A stretch of DNA of 64,000 nt from positions 1 through 64,000 of the forward strand of contig NZ_JASNWF010000026.1 in assembly GCF_030283205.1 (NCBI RefSeq). Reading direction: 5' to 3'. A program made the position numbers and the translations under genes. The notes beneath the pieces were generated by a model. That model saw nothing but the letters and a program-made list of their open reading frames with translations, was not told the origin of the DNA and searched no databases. This stretch comes from Actinomadura opuntiae (GTDB lineage: Bacteria > Actinomycetota > Actinomycetes > Streptosporangiales > Streptosporangiaceae). The first letter of the stretch is position 1; every line of letters starts with the position of its first letter. Positions 41,580 to 50,602 of the stretch are shown one piece after another.

Positions 41580-43298
41580 TCAGGCCTTGCCGAGGAACTC
41601 GCGCAGGCGCTCCAGCGGCCAGGCGTTGACGACGTCGTCGGGGGTGAGCCAGCCGCGCTGCGCGGTGCCGACGCCGTAGCGGATGTTGCGGTGGTGCCCG
41701 AGCGAGTGCGCGTCGGTGTCCACGGAGAACCGCACCCCGAACCGCTTGGCGCGCCGGACCAGGTCGGCGGGCAGGTCGAGCCGGTCGGGGAAGGAGTCGA
41801 TCTCCATCGCCGTGCCGGTGCGCGCGGCGGCGCGGAACACCTCGTCCCAGTCGGCGTTCACCGGCGGGCGGCGGCCGATGCTGCGCGCCGTCGGATGCCC
41901 GATGACGTGGACGTGCGGGTTCTCGCAGGCGCGGACGAGCCGCCGCGTCATGGCCGCCTCGTCCTGGGTGAAGTGCGAGTGGACGGACGCGACGCAGATG
42001 TCGAACCCGGCCAGGAATTCGGCGTCCCAGTCGACCTCGCCGTCCGGGTCGATGTTCAGCTCGGTGCCGTGCAGCAGCGTCAGGCCGGGGTACTCCTTCT
42101 GCAGCTCGCGGACCCGCTCGCGCTGGGCGAGCATTTTCTCGTCCGTCATCCGCTGCATGAACAGATTCGGCGCGTGGTCGGTGATCGCGTAGTACTCCAG
42201 GCCGCGGTCCGCGGCGGCGGCGACCATGTCCTCCAGCGAGGCGATGCCGTCGGTGAGGTCGGTGTGGCTGTGCAGGTCGCCGCGCAGGTCCTCGACGGTG
42301 ACCAGGCGCGGCAGGTCGTCCTTCAGCGCCGCCTCGATCTCCCCGGTGTCCTCGCGCAGGGCGGGATGGATCCACGGCAGGCCGAGCCGCTCGTAGACCT
42401 CCTCCTCGGTGCTGGACACGACCAGGTCGCCGGAGTCGGCGTCGAAGAGGCCGTACTCCGACAGCTTCAGGCCCGCCTTCACCGCGATCTCCCGGGTGCG
42501 GATGTTGTGCGCCTGCGAGCCGGTGAAGTACTGCAGCGCCGCGCCCCACGACTCCGGCGGGACGACGCGCAGGTCGACCTGCAGGCCGCGGTCGGTGCGG
42601 ATCGAGGTCTTCTTGTCGCCGCCGACGATCACCTCGGCGACCAGCGGCAGCGCGGTGAACGCTTCCATGATCGGGTGCGGGTCGGTGGAGGCGGCGAGCA
42701 CGTCGACGTCGCCGATCGTCTCGCGCATCCGGCGCAGCGACCCGGCGTGCATGCACCGCTCGACCTGGGGGAGCGCCGACAGCGCCGCGACGATCTCGTC
42801 GGCGACGCTCGCCGCCGCGTCGACCAGGACCCGCTCGCCCGAGCTGCGCATCAGCTCGATGCCGCGCAGGATGTTCTCCTCGGTCTTGGCGCCGAAGCCC
42901 TTCAGGCCGCGCAGACGGCCCTCCTGGATGGCGGTGGCGAGCTCGTCCACCGACGAGATGCCGAGCTCCTCGTAGACCGCCAGGGCCTTCTTCGGGCCGA
43001 GCGTCGGGATCGCGGTCAGCGCCCGGACACCGGCCGGGATCTGCGTGCGCAGCTCCTCCACCTGCCGGATCGTCCCGGTGGTGTTGTAGTCGAGCACCTT
43101 CTTGGCGATCGCGTCGCCGACCGTGGGGATCTTGCGCAGCCCGGCCAGGTCGAGCCCGGAGATGTCGTCGGGATGGCCCGCGATCGCCCGCGCGGCCTTC
43201 TCGTACGCCCGGATCTTGAAGGCGTCGCCGCCGGTGATGGAGAGCAGGTCGGCCAGCTCCTGGATGAGGGCGGCGGCCTCGTCGTTCGCGCGTGCCAT
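41580..43298 (-). CDS. polX: DNA polymerase/3'-5' exonuclease PolX
   Basis: A 572-residue bacterial family X polymerase with a PHP nuclease domain, involved in short-gap DNA repair. In order: helix-hairpin-helix region (LRKIPTVGDAIAKKV, PTLGPKKALAVYEELG), the polymerase palm with GSLRRMRETIGDVDVL and its catalytic aspartates, and the C-terminal PHP domain (GDLHSHTDLTDG, AITDHAPN, ASVHSHF, IGHPTARSIGRR, DTDAHSLGHH). Length is typical. ATG 43298 lies seven bases after TAGACT. The gene is convergent with ctaA, 16 bases apart. Confidence 0.93.
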   Translation of the reverse strand: MARANDEAAALIQELADLLSITGGDAFKIRAYEKAARAIAGHPDDISGLDLAGLRKIPTVGDAIAKKVLDYNTTGTIRQVEELRTQIPAGVRALTAIPTLGPKKALAVYEELGISSVDELATAIQEGRLRGLKGFGAKTEENILRGIELMRSSGERVLVDAAASVADEIVAALSALPQVERCMHAGSLRRMRETIGDVDVLAASTDPHPIMEAFTALPLVAEVIVGGDKKTSIRTDRGLQVDLRVVPPESWGAALQYFTGSQAHNIRTREIAVKAGLKLSEYGLFDADSGDLVVSSTEEEVYERLGLPWIHPALREDTGEIEAALKDDLPRLVTVEDLRGDLHSHTDLTDGIASLEDMVAAAADRGLEYYAITDHAPNLFMQRMTDEKMLAQRERVRELQKEYPGLTLLHGTELNIDPDGEVDWDAEFLAGFDICVASVHSHFTQDEAAMTRRLVRACENPHVHVIGHPTARSIGRRPPVNADWDEVFRAAARTGTAMEIDSFPDRLDLPADLVRRAKRFGVRFSVDTDAHSLGHHRNIRYGVGTAQRGWLTPDDVVNAWPLERLREFLGKA

Positions 43299-43305
43299 AC
43301 GGCCG

Positions 43306-43311
43306 AGTCTA
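43306..43311 (-). promoter_or_regulatory. -10 element (TAGACT) of polX
   Basis: TAGACT on the minus strand is seven bases before the polX ATG. The prcB gene upstream on the same strand ends at 43399, so polX has its own promoter downstream of the 18-base repeats. Confidence 0.45.
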
Positions 43312-43350
43312 TGAGCCGGGTACGACGTTCCCGGAGGTCGGCCGGTCCCG

Positions 43351-43404
43351 CGGCGGGCCGTGTCAGCGCGGCGGGCCGTGTCGGCGCGGCGGGCCGTGTC
43401 AGCG
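43351..43404. repeat. Three tandem 18-base repeats covering the prcB stop
   Basis: The unit CGGCGGGCCGTGTCAGCG occurs at 43351-43368, 43369-43386 (one A-to-G change) and 43387-43404. On the minus strand the first unit read contains the prcB stop codon, so the 3' end of the gene has been duplicated downstream. It resembles the duplicated stop region at 19445-19482. Confidence 0.75.
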
Positions 43405-44238
43405 CAGCGGCGCGACCGGGCCGTCCGGGGCCTGCATCCGGGCCTCCAGCACCTCGGCGGAGATCGCGGCGACCTGCTCCTCGGGCAGCCGCCGGTAGCC
43501 GTCCGCGGTCACGGCCGCGATCGTCGGGTAGATGCGCCGGGTCGGGTCGGGGCCGCCGGTGGCCGAGTCGTCCTCGGCGGCGTCGTACAGGGCCTGCACG
43601 CAAACCGTCGCGGCGTCCTCCAGCGACAGGTCGCGCCGGTACAGCTTCTTCATGGCGCCCAGCGCATAGGGGGAGCCGGAGCCGTCGGCATGGTAGTCGC
43701 GGGCGAGCTGCGGGGCGCCGGTGATGTCGTAGGTGTAGATCCGCGCGTCACCGGAGTCGGGGTCGTACCCGGCGAACAGCGGGACGACCGCGAGCCCCTG
43801 CATGGCCTGGGCGAGGTTGGCCTGGATGACGGCGCCGAGCCGGCGGGCCTTGCCCGGCAGCGACAGCGGGACCGTCTCCATCTTCTCGTAGTGCTCCAGC
43901 TCGACCTGGAACAGCCGGACCATCTCCAGCGCGAGCCCTACCGTCCCGGCGAACGCCACGGCGGAGTACTCGTCGGCCCGCTGGACCTTGTCCAGCTCGC
44001 GGTTGGCGATGCGGTTGCCCTGGGTGGCTCGGCGGTCCCCGGCCATCATCACCCCGCCCGGGAACGTCAGCGCCAGCACGGTGGTGCCGTGCGGCAGCTC
44101 CGGGACCGTCCCGGCGCCCGGCACCCTGTTGACCGGCAGCAGGTCGGGCGAGTGCCGGCGCAGGAGGTCGACGAACGAGGCCGTTCCCGCCTCGAAGAAC
44201 TCCGGCGGCACTCCCTGGTCATCGGTCCGGCCGTTCAC
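43399..44238 (-). CDS. prcB: Proteasome beta subunit PrcB (orphan)
   Basis: A 279-residue 20S proteasome beta subunit. A 51-residue propeptide ends at HG, followed by the catalytic N-terminal threonine T52 (TTVLALTF). D68 and K84 correspond exactly to D17 and K33 of mature beta subunits, so it should be active. GTG 44238 is chosen because GGAGGGGAG lies five bases upstream. In most actinobacteria prcB lies beside prcA, pup and the ARC/Mpa ATPase; none is here, so this may be a second copy or a relocated gene. An alpha subunit must be encoded elsewhere for function. Confidence 0.9.
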   Translation of the reverse strand: MNGRTDDQGVPPEFFEAGTASFVDLLRRHSPDLLPVNRVPGAGTVPELPHGTTVLALTFPGGVMMAGDRRATQGNRIANRELDKVQRADEYSAVAFAGTVGLALEMVRLFQVELEHYEKMETVPLSLPGKARRLGAVIQANLAQAMQGLAVVPLFAGYDPDSGDARIYTYDITGAPQLARDYHADGSGSPYALGAMKKLYRRDLSLEDAATVCVQALYDAAEDDSATGGPDPTRRIYPTIAAVTADGYRRLPEEQVAAISAEVLEARMQAPDGPVAPLR

Positions 44239-44299
44239 GGCGGCTCCCCTCCACGGCGACGGTGCTGCGATCATCCTTCCACCGATCCTGCCACGCCGG

Positions 44300-45235
44300 T
44301 CACGCCTCCGGTGCCTGCGGCGGTTCCTTCTGCCCGCGGGTGGCGCCCGCGCAGGCCACGATGACGCAGCCGATGGCGGCCCACTGGCGCCCGGTGAGGA
44401 TCTCGCCGAGCACGACCACGCCCACCAGCGCGGCGACGGCGGGCTCCAGGCTCATCAGGATGCCGAACACGCGGGCGGGCACCCGCCGCAGCGCCTCCAG
44501 CTCCAGCGAGTAGGGGATGACCGACGACAGCAGGCCCACCCCGAGCCCGATCAGCAGCAGCCACGGGTCGAACACGGCGCCGCCGCCGGTCGCGATGCCG
44601 CCCGGCAGCATGACCAGCGTCCCGATGATGCTGGCGAGCGCCAGGCCGGTGGTGCCGGGGATCCGCCGCCCGGTGGCGGCGGTCAGCAGGATGTAGGACG
44701 CCCAGCCGACCGCGGCCAGCAGCGCGAACAGGATGCCGGCGAGGCCGACGTCACCGCCGCCGCGGGCGAGCATCACCACGCCCGCGCCCGCCAGCGCGAC
44801 CCACAGCAGGTCCCGGGGGCGGCGGGAGCCGGCGATGGCGACCGACAGCGGCCCGAGGAACTCGATGGTCACCGCCACGCCGAGCGGGATGCGCGACAGC
44901 GCCTGGTAGAACGCGAAGTTCATGCCCGCCAGCGCGACCCCGTACCCCGCGACGACCGCCAGGCTGTTCCAGGAGTGGTCGCGCAGGACGGTCCGCAGCG
45001 CCTTGCGGGCGAGGAATCCCAGCACCAGCGCCGAGGTCAGCAGCCGGATCGACACCACCGACGTCGGCGGCAGCCGCTCGAACAGGTGCTTGGCCAGCCC
45101 CGCCCCGACCTGCACCGACACGATGCCGAGCAGGATCATGGCGGGCGGCGGCACCGACCCGAGCGACAGCGTGCGGACGCGGCGGGCGGCACGGCCCGCC
45201 GCCCCGTAGGACCCGGGGGCCTCGGCGAGTGCCAA
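44300..45235 (-). CDS. EamA/DMT family transporter
   Basis: A 311-residue drug/metabolite transporter with ten predicted membrane segments in two EamA repeats (the second around AGILFALLAAVGWASYILLT and SVIPYSLELEALRRVPARVFG). The pattern resembles RhtA-type amino-acid exporters. The start is a TTG at 45235, supported by GGAG six bases upstream and by its position just behind the permease stop. It is probably the third gene of the ABC operon. Substrate is unknown. Confidence 0.82.
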   Translation of the reverse strand: MALAEAPGSYGAAGRAARRVRTLSLGSVPPPAMILLGIVSVQVGAGLAKHLFERLPPTSVVSIRLLTSALVLGFLARKALRTVLRDHSWNSLAVVAGYGVALAGMNFAFYQALSRIPLGVAVTIEFLGPLSVAIAGSRRPRDLLWVALAGAGVVMLARGGGDVGLAGILFALLAAVGWASYILLTAATGRRIPGTTGLALASIIGTLVMLPGGIATGGGAVFDPWLLLIGLGVGLLSSVIPYSLELEALRRVPARVFGILMSLEPAVAALVGVVVLGEILTGRQWAAIGCVIVACAGATRGQKEPPQAPEA

Positions 45236-45238
45236 CGA

Positions 45239-46018
45239 TCACTCCCAGCGGAAGAAACGGGCGGCGAGGGCGAGGCCTGCGGCCGCCCACACCGCGAGGA
45301 CCAGCAGCGGCTTGCCGGGGAACGCCGCGCCGTGCTGCAGCACCTGGCGCAGCCCGTCCGCGAGCGCCGAGATCGGCAGCAGCTCCAGCACGTCCCGGAC
45401 GGCGCCGGGGAACTCGTCCAGGGGGAACACCACGCCGCCGACCGCCAGCAGCAGGATGTACACCAGGTTGGCGGCGGCGAGGGTGGCCTCGGCGCGCAGC
45501 GTCCCGGCCATCAGCAGCCCGAACCCGCTGAACGCGGCCGTCCCGAGCAGCAGCAGGACGATCACCGAGACGGGGTCGCCGTGCGGGTGCCAGCCGAGCG
45601 CCAGCGCGACCGCGCACACCACGACCGCCTGCAGGATCTCGACCGCGATCACCGACAGGGTCTTGGCGGCGATGAGGCCGCCGCGCGGCAGCGGCGTGGC
45701 GCCGAGCCGCTTGAGCACGCCGTAGCGGCGCTCGAAGCCGGTGCCGATCGCCTGCCCGGTGAACGCGGTGGACATCACCGCCAGCGCGAGGATGCCGGGG
45801 GCGAGGAAGTCGACCCGGCGGCCGGACCCGAGGTCCAGCAGCGAGGTGGTGCTGAACAGCGTCAGCAGCACCACCGGGATGATCAGGGTGAGCAGCAGCT
45901 GCTCGCCGTTGCGGACCACGGCCCGGAACTCGTAGCTGGCCTGCGACAGGATCATCCGCGGCAGCGGGACGGCGCCCGGCGCGGGCGTCAGGTCCAGCGC
46001 GGCCGGAGTGGCGGTCAT
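45239..46018 (-). CDS. ABC-2 type exporter permease
   Basis: A 259-residue membrane subunit of an ABC-2 exporter with six membrane segments. It contains LAPGILALAVMSTAFTGQAI, FERRYGVLKRLGATPL and the late GVVFPLDEFP and LLPISALADGLRQVL segments typical of drug, lipid or polysaccharide exporters. The ATG overlaps the ATPase stop (ATGA), so the pair is co-translated. Actinobacterial relatives are often called daunorubicin-resistance-like or heme exporters; no substrate is assigned. Confidence 0.88.
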   Translation of the reverse strand: MTATPAALDLTPAPGAVPLPRMILSQASYEFRAVVRNGEQLLLTLIIPVVLLTLFSTTSLLDLGSGRRVDFLAPGILALAVMSTAFTGQAIGTGFERRYGVLKRLGATPLPRGGLIAAKTLSVIAVEILQAVVVCAVALALGWHPHGDPVSVIVLLLLGTAAFSGFGLLMAGTLRAEATLAAANLVYILLLAVGGVVFPLDEFPGAVRDVLELLPISALADGLRQVLQHGAAFPGKPLLVLAVWAAAGLALAARFFRWE

Positions 46019-46941
46019 GAGCGCAGCTCCCGTCCGGTCAGTTCGAGGAAGACGTCCTCCAGCGTGCGGCGCTCGATCCGCAGGTCCTCGGTCAGCACGC
46101 CGTGCGAGGCGCACCAGGCGGTGACGGTGGCCAGCAGCTCCGGCCGGACGTCGGCCTCGATCAGGTAGTGCCCGGCGGGCGACTCCTTGGCGGCGCTGCC
46201 GGCCGGCAGCGCCGACAGCAGCTCCTCCAGGCCGAGGCCGGGACGGGCGCGGAAGCGCAACTGCCGCTCGGCGCCGGTCAGCTCCTGCGGGCTGCCCTCG
46301 GCGACGACCTTGCCGTGGTCGACGATCACGACCCGGTCGGCGAGTCGCTCGGCCTCGTCCATGTTGTGCGTGGTGAGCACGACCGACACCCCGGCGGCGC
46401 GCAGCTCCTCGATCAGCTCCCAGGTGGCGTGCCGCGCCTGCGGGTCGAGGCCGGTGGTGGGCTCGTCCAGGAACACCAGCTCGGGCCGTCCGACCACGGC
46501 CACCGCGAGCGACAGCCGCTGCTGCTGCCCGCCCGACATCCGCCGGAACGGGGTGCGGGCGTGCTCGGTCAGGCCGAGCCGCTCCAGCAGCGCCGCCGGG
46601 TCGAGCGGGGTGGCGTGGAACGAGGCGACCAGCCGCAGGAACTCGGCGGCCTTCGCGGTGCCGGGCACCCCGCCCGACTGCGGCATCACCCCGACCCGCG
46701 GCTTGAGGGCCCGCGCGTCGGCGACCGGGTCCAGGCCGAGGACGCGGACGGTGCCCGCGTCGGCGCGCTGGAAGCCCTCGCAGATCTCGATCGTGGTGGT
46801 CTTGCCCGCGCCGTTCGGTCCGAGCAGCGCGGTGACGGCGCCCCGGGCCGCGGCGAACGACAGGCCGTCCACGGCCGTCGCCGTGCCATAGCGCTTGACG
46901 AGCGCGTCCAGCTCGACGGCGCCGCCTCCGGGGGTTGTCAT
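46015..46941 (-). CDS. ABC transporter ATP-binding protein
   Basis: A 308-residue nucleotide-binding subunit with Walker A GPNGAGKTTT, Q loop MPQSGG, signature MSGGQQQRLSLA, Walker B LVFLDEPTTGLD and H loop TTHNMDEAE. The C-terminal extension (about residues 225-308) is typical of DrrA/CcmA-like exporters. It works with the permease that overlaps its stop codon. ATG 46941 lies seven bases after TAAACT on the minus strand. Confidence 0.92.
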   Translation of the reverse strand: MTTPGGGAVELDALVKRYGTATAVDGLSFAAARGAVTALLGPNGAGKTTTIEICEGFQRADAGTVRVLGLDPVADARALKPRVGVMPQSGGVPGTAKAAEFLRLVASFHATPLDPAALLERLGLTEHARTPFRRMSGGQQQRLSLAVAVVGRPELVFLDEPTTGLDPQARHATWELIEELRAAGVSVVLTTHNMDEAERLADRVVIVDHGKVVAEGSPQELTGAERQLRFRARPGLGLEELLSALPAGSAAKESPAGHYLIEADVRPELLATVTAWCASHGVLTEDLRIERRTLEDVFLELTGRELRS

Positions 46942-46948
46942 GGCAATG

Positions 46949-46954
46949 AGTTTA
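46949..46954 (-). promoter_or_regulatory. -10 element (TAAACT) of the ABC exporter operon
   Basis: TAAACT on the minus strand, seven bases before ATG 46941; likely a leaderless promoter for ATPase, permease and EamA genes. Confidence 0.5.
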
Positions 46955-47142
46955 GGTCCGCCGTCCGGTGCGTCCGCGCGGGGTGCCGCCGCCGCGCCGG
47001 TGAAGGAGGGGTAAAGGGCGCCGGCGGGCGGCGGGTGCCGGAGTGGATCTAGTTTCGCCCGCCGGGGCGCAGGGAAGCTCTCGGCTGTCACCGGGCCGGG
47101 CCGGTGGCCTGCACGGCATGCCGAACGGGAGACCGGGGACCG

Positions 47143-48144
47143 ATGGCCTACAACCTGCGCGGGCGCAGCCTCATCCGCGAGCTGGACCTCACCCCGAAGG
47201 AGTTCGGCTTCCTGATCGACCTGTCCGCCGAGCTGAAGGCCGCCCGGTACGCCGGGACGGAGCGGCGCCGCCTGGAGGGCCGCAACATCGCGCTGATCTT
47301 CGAGAAGACCTCGACCCGGACGCGCTGCGCGTTCGAGGTGGCCGCCCACGACCAGGGCGCCCACGTGACCTATCTCGACCCGGCCGGCTCCCAGATCGGC
47401 CACAAGGAGTCGATGAAGGACACCGCCCGCGTGCTCGGCCGGATGTTCGACGGCATCCAGTACCGGGGGTCGCGGCAGCGGCACGTGGAGGAGCTGGCCG
47501 AGCACGCGGGCGTCCCGGTGTGGAACGGCCTGACCGACGAGTGGCATCCGACGCAGATGCTCGCCGACATGCTCACCATGCGCGAGCACAGCGACAAGCC
47601 GCTGCGCGACGTGACGTACGCCTACCTCGGCGACGCCCGCAACAATATGGGCCATTCCTACGTGGCGGCGGGGGCGCTGCTCGGCATGGACGTCCGGATC
47701 GTCGCGCCCAGGACGCTGTGGCCGGACGAGGAGAGCGTCGTCAAGCCTGCCAACGCCGTCGCGGCCGGGACCGGCGCCGAGATCACCATCACCGAGGACG
47801 TCGCGCAGGGCGTGCGCGGCGCCGACTTCGTCCTCACCGACGTGTGGGTGTCGATGGGCGAGCCGGCGGAGGTCTGGGACGAGCGGATCGCGCTGCTCGA
47901 GCCGTACCAGGTGAACACCGAGGTGATGCGGGCGACCGGCAATCCCGGCGCGCGGTTCATGCACTGCCTGCCCGCCTTCCACAACCGGGAGACCGAGGTC
48001 GGCGAGGAGATCTACCGCAGGACGGGGCTGGAGGCCCTGGAGGTCACCGAGGAGGTGTTCGAGTCGGACGCCTCGATCGTGTTCGACGAGGCCGAGAACC
48101 GGATGCACACGATCAAGGCCGTGATGGTCGCGACGCTCGGCTGA
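47143..48144 (+). CDS. argF: Ornithine carbamoyltransferase
   Basis: A 333-residue carbamoyltransferase. STRTR (57-61, carbamoyl-phosphate binding), GRMFDGIQYRG, WHPTQMLAD, FVLTDVWVSMGE and FMHCLPAFHNRETEV are intact. The enzyme makes citrulline from ornithine and carbamoyl phosphate, or runs in reverse in arginine catabolism. The next gene is carbamate kinase, so the catabolic (ArcB-type) direction is favoured by context; no arginine biosynthesis genes are near. ATG 47143 has GGGGA five bases upstream. A TAGTTT at 47050-47055 is a possible -10 element, giving a leader of about 80 bases. Confidence 0.93.
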   Translation: MAYNLRGRSLIRELDLTPKEFGFLIDLSAELKAARYAGTERRRLEGRNIALIFEKTSTRTRCAFEVAAHDQGAHVTYLDPAGSQIGHKESMKDTARVLGRMFDGIQYRGSRQRHVEELAEHAGVPVWNGLTDEWHPTQMLADMLTMREHSDKPLRDVTYAYLGDARNNMGHSYVAAGALLGMDVRIVAPRTLWPDEESVVKPANAVAAGTGAEITITEDVAQGVRGADFVLTDVWVSMGEPAEVWDERIALLEPYQVNTEVMRATGNPGARFMHCLPAFHNRETEVGEEIYRRTGLEALEVTEEVFESDASIVFDEAENRMHTIKAVMVATLG

Positions 48145-48194
48145 GCCGGGCGCCGCCGGGCGCGCCGGCCGGCGCGCCCGCGGGGAGGGGGGAC

Positions 48195-49130
48195 ATGCGC
48201 GTCGTCGTCGCGCTCGGAGGGAACGCGCTGGTCAAGCGGGGCGACACGCCCGACGCCGCGCTGCAGCGGGCGAACGTGGACCGGGCCGTCCGGGCGCTCG
48301 CGCCGCTCGCCGAGCGGCACGAGCTGATCGTCACGCACGGCAACGGCCCGCAGGTCGGGGTGCTGGCGCTGGAGAGCGAGCGCGACGACCGGCTGACCCG
48401 GCCGTACCCGCTGGACACCCTGGGCGCCGAGACCCAGGGCATGATCGGGTACTGGATGCTGCAGGCGCTGCAGAACGCGCTGCCCGGCCGCCAGGTGATG
48501 GCGATGATCAACCAGACGCTGGTGTCGGCGGTGGACCCGGCGTTCCGGGACCCGACCAAGTTCGTCGGGCAGGTCTACGAGCGCGCGGAGGCCGAGCGGC
48601 TCGCCGCCGAGTACGGCTGGACCGTCCGGCGCGACGGCGAGGGCTGGCGCCGCGTGGTGCCCTCGCCGAGGCCGCAGCGGGTGATCGAGACCCGGCTGAT
48701 CAGGGAGCTGGTGCGGGCCGGGACGGTCGTGGTCTGCGCGGGCGGCGGCGGCATTCCGGTGTTCCGCAACGACGTCGGCCGGCTGGAGGGCGTCGAGGCG
48801 GTGATCGACAAGGACCTCACCGCGTCCGTGCTGGCCGAGACGCTCGACGCGGACGCGCTGCTGATCCTCACCGACGTCCCGAACGTCATGCGCCACTACG
48901 GCACGGACCGGCAGGAGCCGATCACCCACACCACCCCGCACGAGCTGCGCGGCGTGGAGTTCCCCGCGGGGTCGATGGGCCCGAAGGTCGCCGCGGTCAC
49001 CGGGTTCGTGGAGCGCACCGGCGACATGGCCGCGATCGGGCTGCTCGACCGGTGCGTCGAGATCCTCGCCGGGGCCGCCGGCACCATCGTGACGCCGAAC
49101 GCGACCTGGCCGCTGGAGAGCACGCTGTGA
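48195..49130 (+). CDS. arcC: Carbamate kinase
   Basis: A 311-residue amino-acid-kinase-family enzyme that makes ATP from carbamoyl phosphate and ADP. VVALGGNALVKRG, THGNGPQVG, AGGGGIPV, AVIDKDLTASVLAE and FPAGSMGPKVAAV are the family blocks. GGGGAGGGGGG precedes the ATG. Its stop overlaps the permease start (GTGA). Together with the upstream carbamoyltransferase it would convert citrulline to ornithine, CO2, ammonia and ATP. Confidence 0.94.
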   Translation: MRVVVALGGNALVKRGDTPDAALQRANVDRAVRALAPLAERHELIVTHGNGPQVGVLALESERDDRLTRPYPLDTLGAETQGMIGYWMLQALQNALPGRQVMAMINQTLVSAVDPAFRDPTKFVGQVYERAEAERLAAEYGWTVRRDGEGWRRVVPSPRPQRVIETRLIRELVRAGTVVVCAGGGGIPVFRNDVGRLEGVEAVIDKDLTASVLAETLDADALLILTDVPNVMRHYGTDRQEPITHTTPHELRGVEFPAGSMGPKVAAVTGFVERTGDMAAIGLLDRCVEILAGAAGTIVTPNATWPLESTL

Positions 49131-50602
49131 CCCGGGGGCGGGCCGCGACCGGGGGCCCGGAGACGTTCGCGCGGACGCTGCTGCGGACCAAGCCCGTCGA
49201 CCGGATCGTCGCCGAGGGCGGGCACGGCGAGGGCGGCGAGCTGAAGCGCTCGATGAGCCTGCTGCAGCTGACCCTGTTCAGCGTGGGCGCGACCCTCGGC
49301 ACCGGGATCTTCGTCGTGCTCGGGGAGGCGGTGCCGAAGGCGGGCCCGGCGGTGGTGCTGTCGTTCGTGCTCGCCGCGGTGACGGCGCTGTTCTCCGCGC
49401 TGTCCTACGCCGAGCTGGCCGGGACGATCCCGGTGTCGGGTTCGTCCTACTCCTACGCCTACGCCACGCTGGGCGAGCTGGTGGCGTGGGTGTGCGGGTG
49501 GTGCCTGCTGCTGGAGTATGCGGTCTCGGTGTCGGCGGTCGCGGTCGGCTGGGGCTCCTACCTCAACGAGTTCTTCGACAAGGCGGGCGTCGGCACGATG
49601 CCGGCCGCGGTCAGCAACCCGCCGGGGGACGGCGGGCTGCTCAACGTCCCGGCCGTGATCGTGGTGGTGATCGCGGCGCTGCTGCTGCTGCGCGGCACGT
49701 CCGAGAGCGCCCGCGCCAACACGGTCATGGTCTTCCTGAAGATCGCGGTGCTGCTGTTCTTCTCCGCGGTCGCCTTCACCGCGTTCCGCTCGGGGAACCT
49801 CACCCCGTTCGCGCCGATGGGATGGGCGGGCATCAGCGCCGCCGGATCCAAGGTGTTCTTCTCCTACATCGGCTTCGACGCCGCCTCCACCGCGGGCGAG
49901 GAGGCCCGCAATCCGCGCCGCGACCTGCCCCTGGCGATCGTCCTGTCGCTGGCGATCGTGACGGCGGTGTACGTGCTGGTCGGGCTGGCCGCGGTCGGCG
50001 CGATGCACTGGACCCGGTTCTCGCTGAGCGGCTCGGAGGCGTCCCTGGCCCTGGTGCTGGACCAGGCGACCGGGCGGGCCTGGCCGTCGATGGTCCTCTC
50101 GCTCGGCGCGGTGGTCGCCATCGCCAGCGTCGTCCTCACCGTCATGTACGGCCAGACCCGCATCCTGTTCGCGATGTCGCGCGACGGCCTCGTCCCGCCG
50201 GTGTTCCAGCGGGTCAGCCCGCGCCGCGCGGTGCCGGTCGCCAACACCGTCATCGTCGCGGCGTTCATCGCCGTCCTGGCCGCGGCCGTCCCGCTCGGCC
50301 GGCTGGTGGACGCCACGAGCATCGGCACGCTCTTCGCGTTCGCGCTGGTCAGCGTGGGCGTCATCGTGCTGCGCCGGACCAGGCCCGAGCTGCCGCGCAG
50401 CTTCCGGACGCCGGTCTACCCGGTGACCCCGCTGATCGGCATCGCGCTGTGCGTGTACCTCATGATCGGGCTGGGCGGGGTGACCTGGGTGGTGTTCGCG
50501 CTGTGGACCGCGGCCGGGTTGCTGGCCTACTTCCTGTACGGGCGACGCCACTCGCGCCTGGCGGCCGAGCCGTCCGGCGTCCCCGGAAAGGAGCCGCGAT
50601 GA
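49127..50602 (+). CDS. APC family amino-acid permease
   Basis: A 491-residue transporter with 12-14 membrane segments, close in pattern to cationic amino-acid transporters (LTLFSVGATLGTGIFVVLGE, AELAGTIPVSGSSYSYAYATLGE, FFSYIGFDAASTAGEEARNPRRDLP). In this operon an arginine, citrulline or ornithine transporter is the natural inference. GTG 49127 overlaps the carbamate kinase stop, and its own stop overlaps the next start. Confidence 0.88.
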   Translation: MTRGRAATGGPETFARTLLRTKPVDRIVAEGGHGEGGELKRSMSLLQLTLFSVGATLGTGIFVVLGEAVPKAGPAVVLSFVLAAVTALFSALSYAELAGTIPVSGSSYSYAYATLGELVAWVCGWCLLLEYAVSVSAVAVGWGSYLNEFFDKAGVGTMPAAVSNPPGDGGLLNVPAVIVVVIAALLLLRGTSESARANTVMVFLKIAVLLFFSAVAFTAFRSGNLTPFAPMGWAGISAAGSKVFFSYIGFDAASTAGEEARNPRRDLPLAIVLSLAIVTAVYVLVGLAAVGAMHWTRFSLSGSEASLALVLDQATGRAWPSMVLSLGAVVAIASVVLTVMYGQTRILFAMSRDGLVPPVFQRVSPRRAVPVANTVIVAAFIAVLAAAVPLGRLVDATSIGTLFAFALVSVGVIVLRRTRPELPRSFRTPVYPVTPLIGIALCVYLMIGLGGVTWVVFALWTAAGLLAYFLYGRRHSRLAAEPSGVPGKEPR

